A stretch of DNA of 64,000 bases from Bryobacteraceae bacterium (GTDB lineage: Bacteria > Acidobacteriota > Terriglobia > Bryobacterales > Bryobacteraceae). How positions within the stretch are numbered: the first letter of the stretch is position 1; every line of letters starts with the position of its first letter. Both the position numbers and the translations under genes were made by a program. The notes beneath the pieces are model-generated. The model saw only the letters and a program-made list of their open reading frames with translations, ran no database searches and had not been told where the DNA came from. The stretch lies in the NCBI GenBank assembly GCA_023384675.1, contig JAHDVK010000001.1, positions 88,394-152,393 of the forward strand. Reading direction: 5' to 3'. This document shows positions 1-7,965 of this stretch, one piece after another.

Positions 1-369
1 TGAAGCCTCATGAAATGTCGTCCGGTACTTTTCGTACCGGAACACCGCCTGGTAGCCCAGCCGCTCCCACAGCCGCCGGACGGCCGCCGCGTCGCCCGCC
101 GTGGTCTCCACTTCCTCCCGGCTCTTGTGCGGGCCTTCCGCCGGTGGCCCCTTCCACGTCATCGTCACCATGCCCCCGCACTCCCGCAGCCGCAACAGCT
201 CCCGCGCCTGGCGCAGACGCAGATCGGGCGTGTCAAACACGGTATTGGCCTCGAACACACGCGCGCCGGTCTCCACGAATCCCGCCGATTCCAGCCGCGC
301 CCGGGCCTCGGCGGCCGAGGGCGCGGCCAGCTTGACCTCAACTTCCCGCTCCGCCTTACCGCCGGACAG
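1..369 (-). CDS. CYTH-domain protein (CyaB/thiamine-triphosphatase fold), partial
   Basis: Only the first 123 codons are in the window; the gene runs off the left edge. The visible part matches the start of a CYTH domain, the fold of class IV adenylate cyclases and inorganic tri/polyphosphatases: an ExExK entry strand (EREVEVKL, residues 8-14), a strand rich in Arg/Leu (about 51-62), the strand MVTMTWKG (67-74), an EEVE strand (85-88) and a basic strand FRYEKYRTTF (110-119). These tunnel residues normally bind triphosphate and metal. The reading frame is closed upstream by a TGA and contains no ATG, GTG or TTG before the domain, so the only start is a CTG at 367-369, preceded by a purine-rich AGGAAGGGAG. 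It overlaps the end of the SPFH gene by 14 bases, suggesting translational coupling. Substrate (polyphosphate, ThTP or ATP) cannot be told from this part. Confidence 0.7.
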   Translation of the reverse strand, partial: MSGGKAEREVEVKLAAPSAAEARARLESAGFVETGARVFEANTVFDTPDLRLRQARELLRLRECGGMVTMTWKGPPAEGPHKSREEVETTAGDAAAVRRLWERLGYQAVFRYEKYRTTFHEAS

Positions 370-1300
370 CGCCCTCGCTCCCTTCCTTGCGGATCACGTT
401 CATCGCCACCGTCAGGAACGATGCCACATCGGCCAGGTTGGACGGCACTACAATCGTGCTCGACTGTTTCGCGATCTTGCCGAATTCGGTGACATACTGC
501 TCGGCCACGCGCAACTGCACGGCCTCGTAGCCGCCCGGACTGTTGATCGCCGCCGCCACGCTGCGGATACCTTCCGCCGTCGCCGTCGCCACCGCCATGA
601 TCGCCGAAGCCTCGCCTTCCGCTTCATTGATCTGCTGCTGCTTGTTCGCCTCGGACTCCTTGATCGTCTTTTGCTTTTCGCCTTCGGCCATGTTGATCGC
701 CGACTCGCGCACCGCTTCGGAGTTCAGAATCGTCGCGCGCTTCTCGCGCTCGGCGCGCATCTGCTTCTCCATGGCGTTCAGGATATCCGAGGGCGGGTTG
801 ATCGACTTGATCTCGTACCGCAGCACCTTCACGCCCCACGGCTCGGTTGCCTTGTCGAGTTCGTTCACCACGCTTGAATTGATATTGGCCCGCTCCTCGA
901 ACGTCTTGTCCAGGTCGATCCGGCCCACTTCACTACGCAGCGTCGTCTGCGCCAGCTGCCGGATCGCGAACCCGTAGTCCGAAATCCCGTAGCTCGCCCG
1001 TTCCGGATTGAGCACCTTCAGGTACAAAATGCCGTCCACGCCCACCTGCACGTTGTCGCGGGTAATGCAGATTTGCTCCGGGATATCGAGCGCCTGCTCC
1101 TTGAGCGACAACCTATATCGGATCACATCGACAAACGGCGTCAGAATATGGAAGCCGGCCTGCAGCGTCCCGGCGTAACGGCCGAGGCGCTCCACCACGT
1201 AAGCCGATTGCTGCGGCACCACCACGGCCGTCTTGGCCAGGATGATCAACACCAGCAAAACAAGCAAAAAGACAACGATCAGCGATCCTTGCAGTTCCAT
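356..1300 (-). CDS. SPFH/Band 7 membrane protein (paraslipin/QmcA type)
   Basis: A 314-residue stomatin-like protein that would form oligomers at the membrane and organise or protect membrane protein complexes. One N-terminal transmembrane segment (about residues 7-24) is followed by the SPFH domain (about 25-185; it includes VPQQSAYVVERLGRY and the paraslipin-like stretch RSEVGRIDLDKTFEER) and an Ala/Glu-rich coiled coil (about 190-250, AEREKRATILNSEAVRE). This is the usual length and layout of bacterial QmcA/paraslipins. The ATG is preceded by a strong AGGAGG about ten bases upstream. The gene lies 36 bases downstream of an NfeD-like gene; NfeD and slipin genes are a well known co-transcribed pair. 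The downstream CYTH gene overlaps its stop. Function beyond the family is not visible. Confidence 0.93.
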   Translation of the reverse strand: MELQGSLIVVFLLVLLVLIILAKTAVVVPQQSAYVVERLGRYAGTLQAGFHILTPFVDVIRYRLSLKEQALDIPEQICITRDNVQVGVDGILYLKVLNPERASYGISDYGFAIRQLAQTTLRSEVGRIDLDKTFEERANINSSVVNELDKATEPWGVKVLRYEIKSINPPSDILNAMEKQMRAEREKRATILNSEAVRESAINMAEGEKQKTIKESEANKQQQINEAEGEASAIMAVATATAEGIRSVAAAINSPGGYEAVQLRVAEQYVTEFGKIAKQSSTIVVPSNLADVASFLTVAMNVIRKEGSEGAVRR

Positions 1301-1336
1301 TCGTTCAACTCCTCCTCAGATTTCATACTCGCGCGA

Positions 1337-1813
1337 TTACGCGATCCGTTCCGGTTCAGGCGCGGCGGCGGTCGCGCGCACGTACAGCGTCAATCCATCC
1401 ACCCGCTCCACCCGGCACCGCTGTGCGACAGCCAGCGGCTCCGGCCCCACGTTTTGCGCATTCCACGTGGTGCCGCGCAACTCCACCTTGCCGATCGCGC
1501 CCGCGGCCAGCGGCTCCAGCGCCTTCGCCGTCTCCCCCGCCAGCGAATCCACGGGAATCTGCGGCGTCAGCGGTTGAAAGCGCTGCTGCAGGGGTTTGCG
1601 GAAAAACGCCAGCCCCGCCACCGAGACAACCAGAAAGATCAGACCGTCCACGGGCAGCGTAGTCGCCAGCCCTGCCCACTTCAGCAACCCCACCACCACG
1701 GCGCCCGCGCCAAAGAAGAGGATAAAGAAGCCGCCCGGCGTCATAATCTCACCCGCCATCAGGACCAAGCCCAGAATCACCCACATCCACCACGTCATCG
1801 CCAGCGTTTCCAT
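1337..1813 (-). CDS. NfeD-like membrane protein
   Basis: A short (158 residue) NfeD-family protein without the ClpP-like protease domain of long NfeD proteins. Three hydrophobic segments (about residues 6-24, 29-50 and 55-73) are followed by a C-terminal soluble OB-fold-like domain (about 90-150, with GAIGKVELRGTTWNA), which in the family is thought to contact the partner SPFH protein. The frame opens further upstream at a GTG (1834), but the ATG at 1813 has a GGGGGAGAGG ribosome-binding site and starts right before the first membrane segment, so it is preferred. First gene of the NfeD-SPFH-CYTH run on the minus strand. Likely role: assembly or stabilisation of the SPFH oligomer in the inner membrane; this is inferred from the family. 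Confidence 0.88.
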   Translation of the reverse strand: METLAMTWWMWVILGLVLMAGEIMTPGGFFILFFGAGAVVVGLLKWAGLATTLPVDGLIFLVVSVAGLAFFRKPLQQRFQPLTPQIPVDSLAGETAKALEPLAAGAIGKVELRGTTWNAQNVGPEPLAVAQRCRVERVDGLTLYVRATAAAPEPERIA

Positions 1814-1939
1814 GCGTTGGGGCCTCTCCCCCACTGCGGATCATACTCCAAACGCGTAAGCCCTGTATATCTTTGACCGCGGCTCCGGATCAGGGTATGC
1901 TAAAAGCGTTGATTCTCCACCCGAGGTGTATCTTTACTC

Positions 1940-3277
1940 ATGTCTGCTAACCAGTCGAACCGCAGAGACTTCGTGGCTTCCGCCGCCGCCCTTGGCCTGG
2001 CGGGTTCCGCGATGGCCAAATCATCTTCTTCCAAATCCGCGCAGGGCCGCGTCATCGGCGCCAACGACCGGATCAACGTCGCCGTGATCGGCACGGGCGG
2101 CCGCGGTTTCTATGTCGGCGACAAGTTCGACAAATACAACGAAATCAAAGCTAATTCCTGCCAGATCGTTGGCGTATGCGACGTCTACCAGAAGCGCGTC
2201 ACCCGCGGCAAGGAACGCTTCAAGTGCGACGGCACCCTGGACTACCGCGAAATCCTCAACCGTTCCGATGTCGACGCTGTCATCGTCGCCACCCCCGACC
2301 ACTGGCACGCCAAAATCGCACTCGAAGCGATGGATAAGGGCAAGGACGTTTACCTCGAAAAGCCCATGTGCCACACCATCGCCGAGGTGAAGCAACTCAT
2401 CGACACCGTTCGCGAAACCAAGCGCATCGTCCAGGTCGGCTCCCAGACCACCTCCGGCGACCAGTGGTGGAAGGCCCGCAAAGCCATCGCCGACGGCATG
2501 CTCGGCGACATGATCATGAGCCAGGGCAGCTACCACCGGAACTCCACCGACGGCGAGTGGAACTGGAAGATCGACCCCGACGCCAGCCCCACCAAGTCCG
2601 GCGATGACTACATCGACTGGAAGATGTTCACCGCCGCCGCTGCCAATTCCAAGATCCCCTACGACGCTGACCGCTTCTTCCGCTACCGCAAGTATTGGGA
2701 CTACTCCGGCGGCGTCGCCACCGACCTCTACTTCCACGTCATGGCGCCCATGAACGTCTGCTGGGGCGACGCCCAGTACCCCGAACGCGTCATCGGCTCC
2801 GGCGGCATCTACAAGTTCAAGGACGAGCGCGAAGTGCCCGACACCTTCCACCTCGTTGCCGAATACAAGAAGGGCTTCTCGGTGGTGCTCTCGTCTTCGA
2901 TGGCCAACTCCGAGCATATCCCCGGCCTGATCCGCGGCTACCAAGGTTCGCTGATCATGGTGGAGCACGGCCGCTTCGAAGGCTTCGCCCCCCATATCAC
3001 CGTGAAGCCCGAAAAGCGCGTCATCAACGCCGAATACAAGGCCAAGTGGGGCGAAGAACCCATCAAGATCGAAGTCGAGAACAAGGACACGATGTTTACC
3101 CACATCGGCAACTTCCTCGACTGCATCCGCTCGCGCCAGAAGCCCACGCTCGACGTGGAAACCGCCGCCCGCGCCCAGGTCGCCATCACCATGTCGGTGC
3201 AGAGCTACCGCCAGGGCAAGGTGCTGTACTTCGACGAGCGCACCTTCAAGGTCACCGACAAGCCGGTGCGCGCGTAA
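1940..3277 (+). CDS. Tat-exported Gfo/Idh/MocA family oxidoreductase
   Basis: A 445-residue NAD(P)-dependent sugar-type oxidoreductase. The N terminus is a twin-arginine signal ([14 protein letters not shown], residues 7-20) ending near residue 26. The Rossmann domain shows the nucleotide loop VIGTGGRG (49-56) and the family EKP motif (140-142), whose lysine is the usual catalytic residue; the remainder is the alpha/beta GFO_IDH_MocA C-terminal domain. Tat export is known for glucose-fructose oxidoreductase, which carries tightly bound NADP into the periplasm, so a prefolded holoenzyme is likely here too. A GAGGTG lies about 12 bases before the ATG. It stands alone, with a strong hairpin terminator behind it. 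The substrate is unknown; polyols, sugars or 3-keto-glycosides are typical for the family. Confidence 0.93.
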   Translation: MSANQSNRRDFVASAAALGLAGSAMAKSSSSKSAQGRVIGANDRINVAVIGTGGRGFYVGDKFDKYNEIKANSCQIVGVCDVYQKRVTRGKERFKCDGTLDYREILNRSDVDAVIVATPDHWHAKIALEAMDKGKDVYLEKPMCHTIAEVKQLIDTVRETKRIVQVGSQTTSGDQWWKARKAIADGMLGDMIMSQGSYHRNSTDGEWNWKIDPDASPTKSGDDYIDWKMFTAAAANSKIPYDADRFFRYRKYWDYSGGVATDLYFHVMAPMNVCWGDAQYPERVIGSGGIYKFKDEREVPDTFHLVAEYKKGFSVVLSSSMANSEHIPGLIRGYQGSLIMVEHGRFEGFAPHITVKPEKRVINAEYKAKWGEEPIKIEVENKDTMFTHIGNFLDCIRSRQKPTLDVETAARAQVAITMSVQSYRQGKVLYFDERTFKVTDKPVRA

Positions 3278-3294
3278 CTCCTTTCAAACGTGAA

Positions 3295-3338
3295 ACAAAC
3301 GGGCCGGAACCCCAACCCTGGGGCTCCGGCCCGTTTGT
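3295..3338 (+). terminator. Rho-independent-like terminator after the oxidoreductase gene
   Basis: Inverted repeat with 14-base perfect outer arms (ACAAACGGGCCGGA at 3295-3308 and its complement at 3325-3338) and an inner CCCC/GGGG pairing, followed by TG-rich sequence. The arm carries AAAC on the left and GTTT on the right, so it can act in both directions. It sits 17 bases past the stop codon of the gene ending at 3277. Confidence 0.8.
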
Positions 3339-3374
3339 TGTCCCCGGGCGGATGTCAGTGCTACACTCTCCCCA

Positions 3375-4172
3375 ATGAAAATGATCCTAAGTGTCCTGTT
3401 TTGCACCGGACTCGTCTTCGCCCAGGGGCCGGCGATTGATGATGACGCGCTCTGGGCGCATTTCGAGCGGTGGACCGCCGAACTGAAGGCCCTGCCACCC
3501 GGTGAGAGGGCGTCCATGCGCGACCGCTACGTCAAGGGACTCACCGAAGCCGGCGTTGCTGCGGATGAGGCGCAGACGCGCCATGAACGCATCGAAAAAT
3601 TGCGGCGCGCCTCCACACATCGCGAGCGGGTTTACTGGGATGCCGCGTTCAAGTCCGGCGCCGGGCCGGACGCCCCCCTCGAACTTCTGCGGGACACTGT
3701 GGCCTGGCTGAAGCCCGGCCGTGCCCTCGACGCCGGCATGGGCCGCGGCCGGAACGCCCTCTATCTTGCGTCCCTGGGCTGGGACGTCACTGGCTACGAT
3801 ATTTCCACCGACGCGCTCAAGGCCGCGCAGGCGCACGCCGCGCAGGCAGGCCTGAAGATCAACGCCGTGGAAGCCCGGCACGACACTTTCGAGTTCGGCG
3901 AATCAAAATGGGATCTGATCATCTGCGCCTACTGCTATATGCGGCTCGGCGAGGAGCAATGGCCTGCCCTGTTGCACAAAGCGCTCAAGCCGGGTGGAAT
4001 CGTCGTGTTCCAAACCTCAACCGCCACCCGTTTCTCCGTGACTGACCTGGCCGCCCTCTGGAAGGGCTTCCGCCTGCTGCGGGCTGAAGACCTGGATGCC
4101 GGCATGGTGGTGAACGACTGGAGCCCCTCGCGCGTCCATCCGACGGGCAAGATCGTGGCCCGCAGGCAGTAA
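3375..4172 (+). CDS. Class I SAM-dependent methyltransferase-fold protein with signal peptide
   Basis: A 265-residue protein with a cleavable-looking Sec signal (MKMILSVLFCTGLVFAQG, residues 1-18) followed by an alpha-helical stretch (20-100) and a TehB/Methyltransf_25-like Rossmann domain. Motif I reads DAGMGRGRNALYLA (119-132), the acidic motif II is YDIS (141-144), and the post-core strand includes WDLIICAYCYMRL. All key SAM-binding positions are kept, so it is not an obviously dead copy. The oddity is the export signal, because SAM is a cytoplasmic cofactor; the N terminus could instead be a membrane anchor or the true start could lie further in, although no convincing internal start was seen. 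Transcribed alone; substrate unknown. Confidence 0.85.
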   Translation: MKMILSVLFCTGLVFAQGPAIDDDALWAHFERWTAELKALPPGERASMRDRYVKGLTEAGVAADEAQTRHERIEKLRRASTHRERVYWDAAFKSGAGPDAPLELLRDTVAWLKPGRALDAGMGRGRNALYLASLGWDVTGYDISTDALKAAQAHAAQAGLKINAVEARHDTFEFGESKWDLIICAYCYMRLGEEQWPALLHKALKPGGIVVFQTSTATRFSVTDLAALWKGFRLLRAEDLDAGMVVNDWSPSRVHPTGKIVARRQ

Positions 4173-4252
4173 TAAGGACACAAAAGGGGCTCAAAACGTG
4201 TCACTGAACACCGTTTTACGCGTTCTGGAGGGCAAAAAACTGCGTTTTTGCC

Positions 4253-5956
4253 CTATTCCGCGAGTTCCAACTCGACGCGGCGGCTGGCGGCGTCGAGCGA
4301 GGTTATCTTGAACTTGCGGATCTGGCCCGGTTTCAGGCCCTTGTCGCTTTCGCTGCCGCCGGCGCCGCTCTTCCATTTGGAAGCGAGCATCGCGGCCAGG
4401 TCGTCGACGTTGGCCGAGGCGGCCGAAGCGCCTCCTGCAGAGCCGCCAGACTCTTCCTTCGTCTTGCAGCGGGCCGTAACTCCTTCAGCCACTTCGATTT
4501 TGGCCCAGCTTGCGTGGGCTTCCACGACACGGCCCATCAGCGTCTCGCCCTCGGCGTGTTCGGTGATGAACAGGTCGGCCGAGGTCGGCTCCAACTGTTT
4601 CATCGACAAGCGAATCCGCTTCCGGCTCTTGTCCACCTCGAGGACCGCCGCCTTCACCGCCTGGCCTTCCTTCAGTACCTCGTTTGGATGCTGTACACGC
4701 TTTTCCCGAGTGATGTCAGCGACATGGATCATTCCTTCGATACCGTCGCCCAGATCCACGAAAGCGCCAAACTGAGCCAGACTCGTGATTGGCCCTTCCA
4801 CCACCGTGCCGGGGGTGTACTTCTCCACCGCGAGATCCCAGGGGTTGCCCATGATCTGTTTGAGGCCGAGCGAAATCCGCTTCGAATCGGTCTTGATTTC
4901 CAGGACCTGCGCTTCCACTTCCTCGCCCACGCTCAATACGTCGGCAGCCGTGCGGACGCGCTTCGTCCACGACATTTCGGATAGGTGAATCAGCCCGTCC
5001 ACGCCCGGCAACAGCTCCACAAAAGCCCCGAATTCGGCAAGCCGGACTACCTTGCCCGTCACGCGGTCGCCGGGCTTAAATCGCTCGATCGCCTGCGCCC
5101 AGGGATCAGGTTGAAGCTGCTTCAAGCCCAGCGCGATCTTCTTCGCCTGCCGGTTGATCTTCAGGATCTTCACCTGCAGCGTCTGCCCTACGCTGAGCAG
5201 CGAAGCGGGCTTCTCCACGCGGCTCCAGCTCATGTCGGTGACATGCAGCAGCCCGTCGACACCGGGCAGAATCTCCAGGAAAGCGCCGAAATCGGTCAGT
5301 GAGCGGACGCGCGCCTCTACTATCTGGCCCTCCTGCAGTCCTTCCAGCGCCTGCTTGCGAGCCGCGGCCGCCTGCTCTTCGAGTACCTGGCGGCGATCCA
5401 CCACGACGTCCGGCCGGTCGGGGTTGGAGACGTCGAGCTTGGTGATCCGGCACTCGATGGTCTGTCCCACCAGGGTAGGCAACTCGTTCATCTCGCGGAT
5501 GCCGCTGCGTGAAGCGGGCAGAAACGCCGGCGCACCCACGTCCACCCGCAGCCCGCCCTTCACCAATTCAGTGACGCGGCCCGCCACAACCAGCTTTTCG
5601 TCGAACGCGGCCTGAAGCGCGGTGAAGTCTTTCGGCTGCTCCACCCGGATAGTGGACAGAGTGTAGTACGATCCGTCGTCCGTCCGGCCGCTGATGTTCA
5701 CCTTCAATAAAGAACCCGGCCCAAGATCCGGCGGCAATCCCGCGGCGTCGCGCCGCAGCAAACCCTCCATCTTGCGGCCGATATCGACGACGAAGGCGTC
5801 CTCTATCACGGAGACGATTGTGCCGTCCAGGGCTGCGTTCTGGCCTTCTGCGCTGGCCTGTTCAGCCTCAAACTCCCGCAGGACATCGCCGAAATCGGCT
5901 TCCTCATGCGACATAGCGGGGGTCTCCACATTCTGGGGGGACTCAGGGGAACTCAT
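4253..5956 (-). CDS. rpsA: S1 RNA-binding domain protein, ribosomal protein S1-like
   Basis: A 567-residue protein built from six S1/OB-fold repeats, the layout and length of bacterial ribosomal protein S1, which helps mRNA dock on the 30S subunit. Repeats start near GTIVSVIEDAFVVD (residue 45), VAGRVTELVKGG (128), GQIVEARVRSLTDFGAF (207), GDRVTGKVVRLAEFGAF (294), GTVVEGPITSLAQFGAF (380) and GETLMGRVVEAH (467); repeats 3 and 4 are the most canonical (GVDGLLH, GVDGLIH). The sixth is degenerate. A short acidic N-terminal tail precedes repeat 1. The first ATG lacks an obvious ribosome-binding site; a second ATG at 5914 (MSHEEAD) has a weak GGAG and is a plausible alternative start. The family also contains non-ribosomal multi-S1 proteins, so the symbol is tentative. 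Confidence 0.88.
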   Translation of the reverse strand: MSSPESPQNVETPAMSHEEADFGDVLREFEAEQASAEGQNAALDGTIVSVIEDAFVVDIGRKMEGLLRRDAAGLPPDLGPGSLLKVNISGRTDDGSYYTLSTIRVEQPKDFTALQAAFDEKLVVAGRVTELVKGGLRVDVGAPAFLPASRSGIREMNELPTLVGQTIECRITKLDVSNPDRPDVVVDRRQVLEEQAAAARKQALEGLQEGQIVEARVRSLTDFGAFLEILPGVDGLLHVTDMSWSRVEKPASLLSVGQTLQVKILKINRQAKKIALGLKQLQPDPWAQAIERFKPGDRVTGKVVRLAEFGAFVELLPGVDGLIHLSEMSWTKRVRTAADVLSVGEEVEAQVLEIKTDSKRISLGLKQIMGNPWDLAVEKYTPGTVVEGPITSLAQFGAFVDLGDGIEGMIHVADITREKRVQHPNEVLKEGQAVKAAVLEVDKSRKRIRLSMKQLEPTSADLFITEHAEGETLMGRVVEAHASWAKIEVAEGVTARCKTKEESGGSAGGASAASANVDDLAAMLASKWKSGAGGSESDKGLKPGQIRKFKITSLDAASRRVELELAE

Positions 5957-6023
5957 GGATTAACTCGCGAGACGCCTCTTATTGTGCCACACTCAACCTC
6001 CGCAATGGCGCTACGATGGCAAC

Positions 6024-7319
6024 GTGACCGCGTCCGGCCCAGAAACTACACAAACGTCTTCCGTCCACAAGCCGGCGCCCTGGATGCGTGCCCAGGACGT
6101 CGTCTGGCTGCTGCTGTTCTCCGCGCTTGCCCTGGTCTCGCCGCGCCGCACTTCCGCCGAACTGGAAATGCTCGCGGCCCTGGCGATTGTCCAACTCGCG
6201 GCGCCGCGAATCAGCGCTCTCGCCACGGACCGCGGCCGGGCGATGGTCGTCGCCGTGAAGCTGCTGCTCGGTTTCCTGCTCATCGGCGTCACCGGCGGCA
6301 TCCTTTCGTCGTATTACCTGATCCTCCTCCTGCCCGTGCTCTCGGCCGCCACTACCGTAGGCCCCGCGGGCACTGCCCTGACCACCGCCCTGGCCTGTCT
6401 CGCCTATCTCGCATTCCTGCCGCTGGCCTTTTCTTTTGGGTTTCTGATCGACATGGAACTCCTGCGCGACGTTTCGTTGCGTGTGCTGTTCCTCCCCGTG
6501 GTGGCCTACCTCACCTACCAACTGGCTCGCGAGAACCGCGAACAGGCCGCGCGCGCCCGGGAGACGGCTGCGGAACTCGCCGAAACCAACCGCCGCCTGC
6601 TGGAGGCCGAGGCTTCGGCCCGCCGTGCCGAACGCCTGGCGGCCCTCGGCCAACTCACAGCCGGGTTGGCTCACGAACTCCGTAATCCTCTGGGCACGAT
6701 CAAAGCTTCCTCGGAGATGCTTCTCGACCGCCTTGATGCACCCAGGCACGAAGAGGACGGAGGCTTACCGCAGGAGCTGGCAGGCTACATTTCTTCGGAG
6801 GTGGACCGGGCAAATCACCTTGTCTCCCGATTCCTCGAATTTGCGCGTCCTCTCAAGCTCCGGTTGGCGCCGACAGATTTGAACGCGCTGGCGGACCAAG
6901 CCATCAGCCACCTTGAGCGCGAGCGCCCCGAGGCCGCGGCGCAATTCCACAAGAATTACGATCCCGCTGTCCCGCAGTTGCAGGCCGATGCGGAACTTCT
7001 TGAAAGGGTTGTGTTTAACCTGCTCCGCAACGCGATCGAGGCCTCGCCGCCTGGCAGCGTCGTGACTGTCCGAACGCGCTACGCCCAAGGCGTGGCGGAA
7101 CTTGCTGTCCTCGATCGCGGCCAGGGTATCCCCGCCGAATCGAGGGAGCAGATCTTCAACCCGTTTTTCACTACAAAACCCACCGGTATTGGCCTCGGCC
7201 TGGCCATCAGTTCGAAGATTGTGGACGAACATGGAGGGTTGATCCAGGTAGAGTCAGAGCCGGGGCGCGGATCTGCTTTCCTCGTGCAATTGCCGGTCGA
7301 ACGGCCTCAATCTTTGTAA
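6024..7319 (+). CDS. Membrane sensor histidine kinase
   Basis: A 431-residue sensor kinase (GTG start at 6024 chosen; the frame opens at a TTG at 5982 and the first ATG is at 6084, none with a strong ribosome-binding site). The first 165 residues hold about six hydrophobic segments, with no recognisable extracellular sensor domain. A short coiled coil (about 168-205) leads to the HisKA dimerisation domain with H-box GLAHELRNPLGT (phospho-accepting His near residue 217). The HATPase_c domain has an N-box (NLLRNAIEASPPG), a G1 box (DRGQGIP), an F box (FNPFFTTKPTGI) and a G2 box (GLGLAI), so the catalytic core is intact. No receiver-domain regulator is next to it; a DNA-binding-only protein follows 169 bases downstream. 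Signal unknown. Confidence 0.93.
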   Translation: MTASGPETTQTSSVHKPAPWMRAQDVVWLLLFSALALVSPRRTSAELEMLAALAIVQLAAPRISALATDRGRAMVVAVKLLLGFLLIGVTGGILSSYYLILLLPVLSAATTVGPAGTALTTALACLAYLAFLPLAFSFGFLIDMELLRDVSLRVLFLPVVAYLTYQLARENREQAARARETAAELAETNRRLLEAEASARRAERLAALGQLTAGLAHELRNPLGTIKASSEMLLDRLDAPRHEEDGGLPQELAGYISSEVDRANHLVSRFLEFARPLKLRLAPTDLNALADQAISHLERERPEAAAQFHKNYDPAVPQLQADAELLERVVFNLLRNAIEASPPGSVVTVRTRYAQGVAELAVLDRGQGIPAESREQIFNPFFTTKPTGIGLGLAISSKIVDEHGGLIQVESEPGRGSAFLVQLPVERPQSL

Positions 7320-7488
7320 ACTTGGCGGCGTGAACCGGGAAATAAGCGATTTTTCGTAACTTCCCGCGAACGGAAATCGACGCGGTTCGTCTATCCCTAG
7401 GACGACAATTTGAGCAGCCGCCGAAGCCGGCTGCCAGGATCGGCTGGTGTCGATCCCCCCAAGAAAACCCTGGACGAGGAGCCTAGAG

Positions 7489-7815
7489 ATGATGAACTTC
7501 TTCGCCAATGCTGGGAGCGGCGCCGCCACGACCGCCTCGGTTACCCCTGCGCCGGTCCAAGCCCGTCTGACTCGGAAAGAAAGGGAACTGCTCACGATTC
7601 TGATGCAGAACCCCGGCCGCTGCATCAGCCGCGATACCCTGCTAAGAACCGTCTGGAACTATGCCGAAGGGGCGAGAACGCGCACCGTGGACGTCCATAT
7701 CCAACGCCTGCGGCGCAAACTCGGGCGCGATGCCGCCTCCATCAAGACGATCGTCCGTCTGGGCTACTGCTGGTTCCCCGACCAGGATATGGCTGGTCAC
7801 CCGGCGGTCTGCTGA
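7489..7815 (+). CDS. Receiver-less OmpR/PhoB-type winged-helix DNA-binding protein
   Basis: A 108-residue protein consisting almost only of the C-terminal Trans_reg_C winged helix of OmpR/PhoB regulators. LTRKERELLTILMQNPG (about residues 27-43), SRDTLLRTVWNY and the recognition-helix region TVDVHIQRLRRKLG match the family, and the wing ends in TIVRLGYCWF. The upstream 25 residues are Ala/Thr-rich and too short for a receiver domain, so there is no phospho-acceptor aspartate. The start chosen is the ATG at 7489, which has GAGGAG about eight bases upstream; the frame is open to 7447 without a better start. It follows the sensor kinase in the same direction. It may be a cut-down output protein or the remnant of a full response regulator. 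Confidence 0.8.
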   Translation: MMNFFANAGSGAATTASVTPAPVQARLTRKERELLTILMQNPGRCISRDTLLRTVWNYAEGARTRTVDVHIQRLRRKLGRDAASIKTIVRLGYCWFPDQDMAGHPAVC

Positions 7816-7877
7816 GCCACCCTCAATTAGGCATCGAGGGCTGGCCATCGCCTTAAGGATTTCTTTTCAGAGGGTTA

Positions 7878-7905
7878 CGAGCCTCCCTCTTGAGGGGGAG
7901 GCTCG
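7878..7905. terminator. Strong hairpin between convergent genes
   Basis: A 12-base stem (arm CGAGCCTCCCTC, one G-T wobble) with a TTGA loop, lying between the winged-helix gene and the convergent DUF1501 gene. There is no T-tract on the plus side. It probably serves as a shared transcript end, but could be only an RNA 3-prime stabiliser. Confidence 0.5.
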
Positions 7906-7965
7906 CGGCCCTTGGGGGCTGTGATTTTAATGAAATCGGCCGGTGAGCGGGCTCACCGAGACATC

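Noticed and set aside
2021..3103. A 360-codon minus-strand frame
   Set aside because: Shadow of the first Gfo/Idh/MocA gene.
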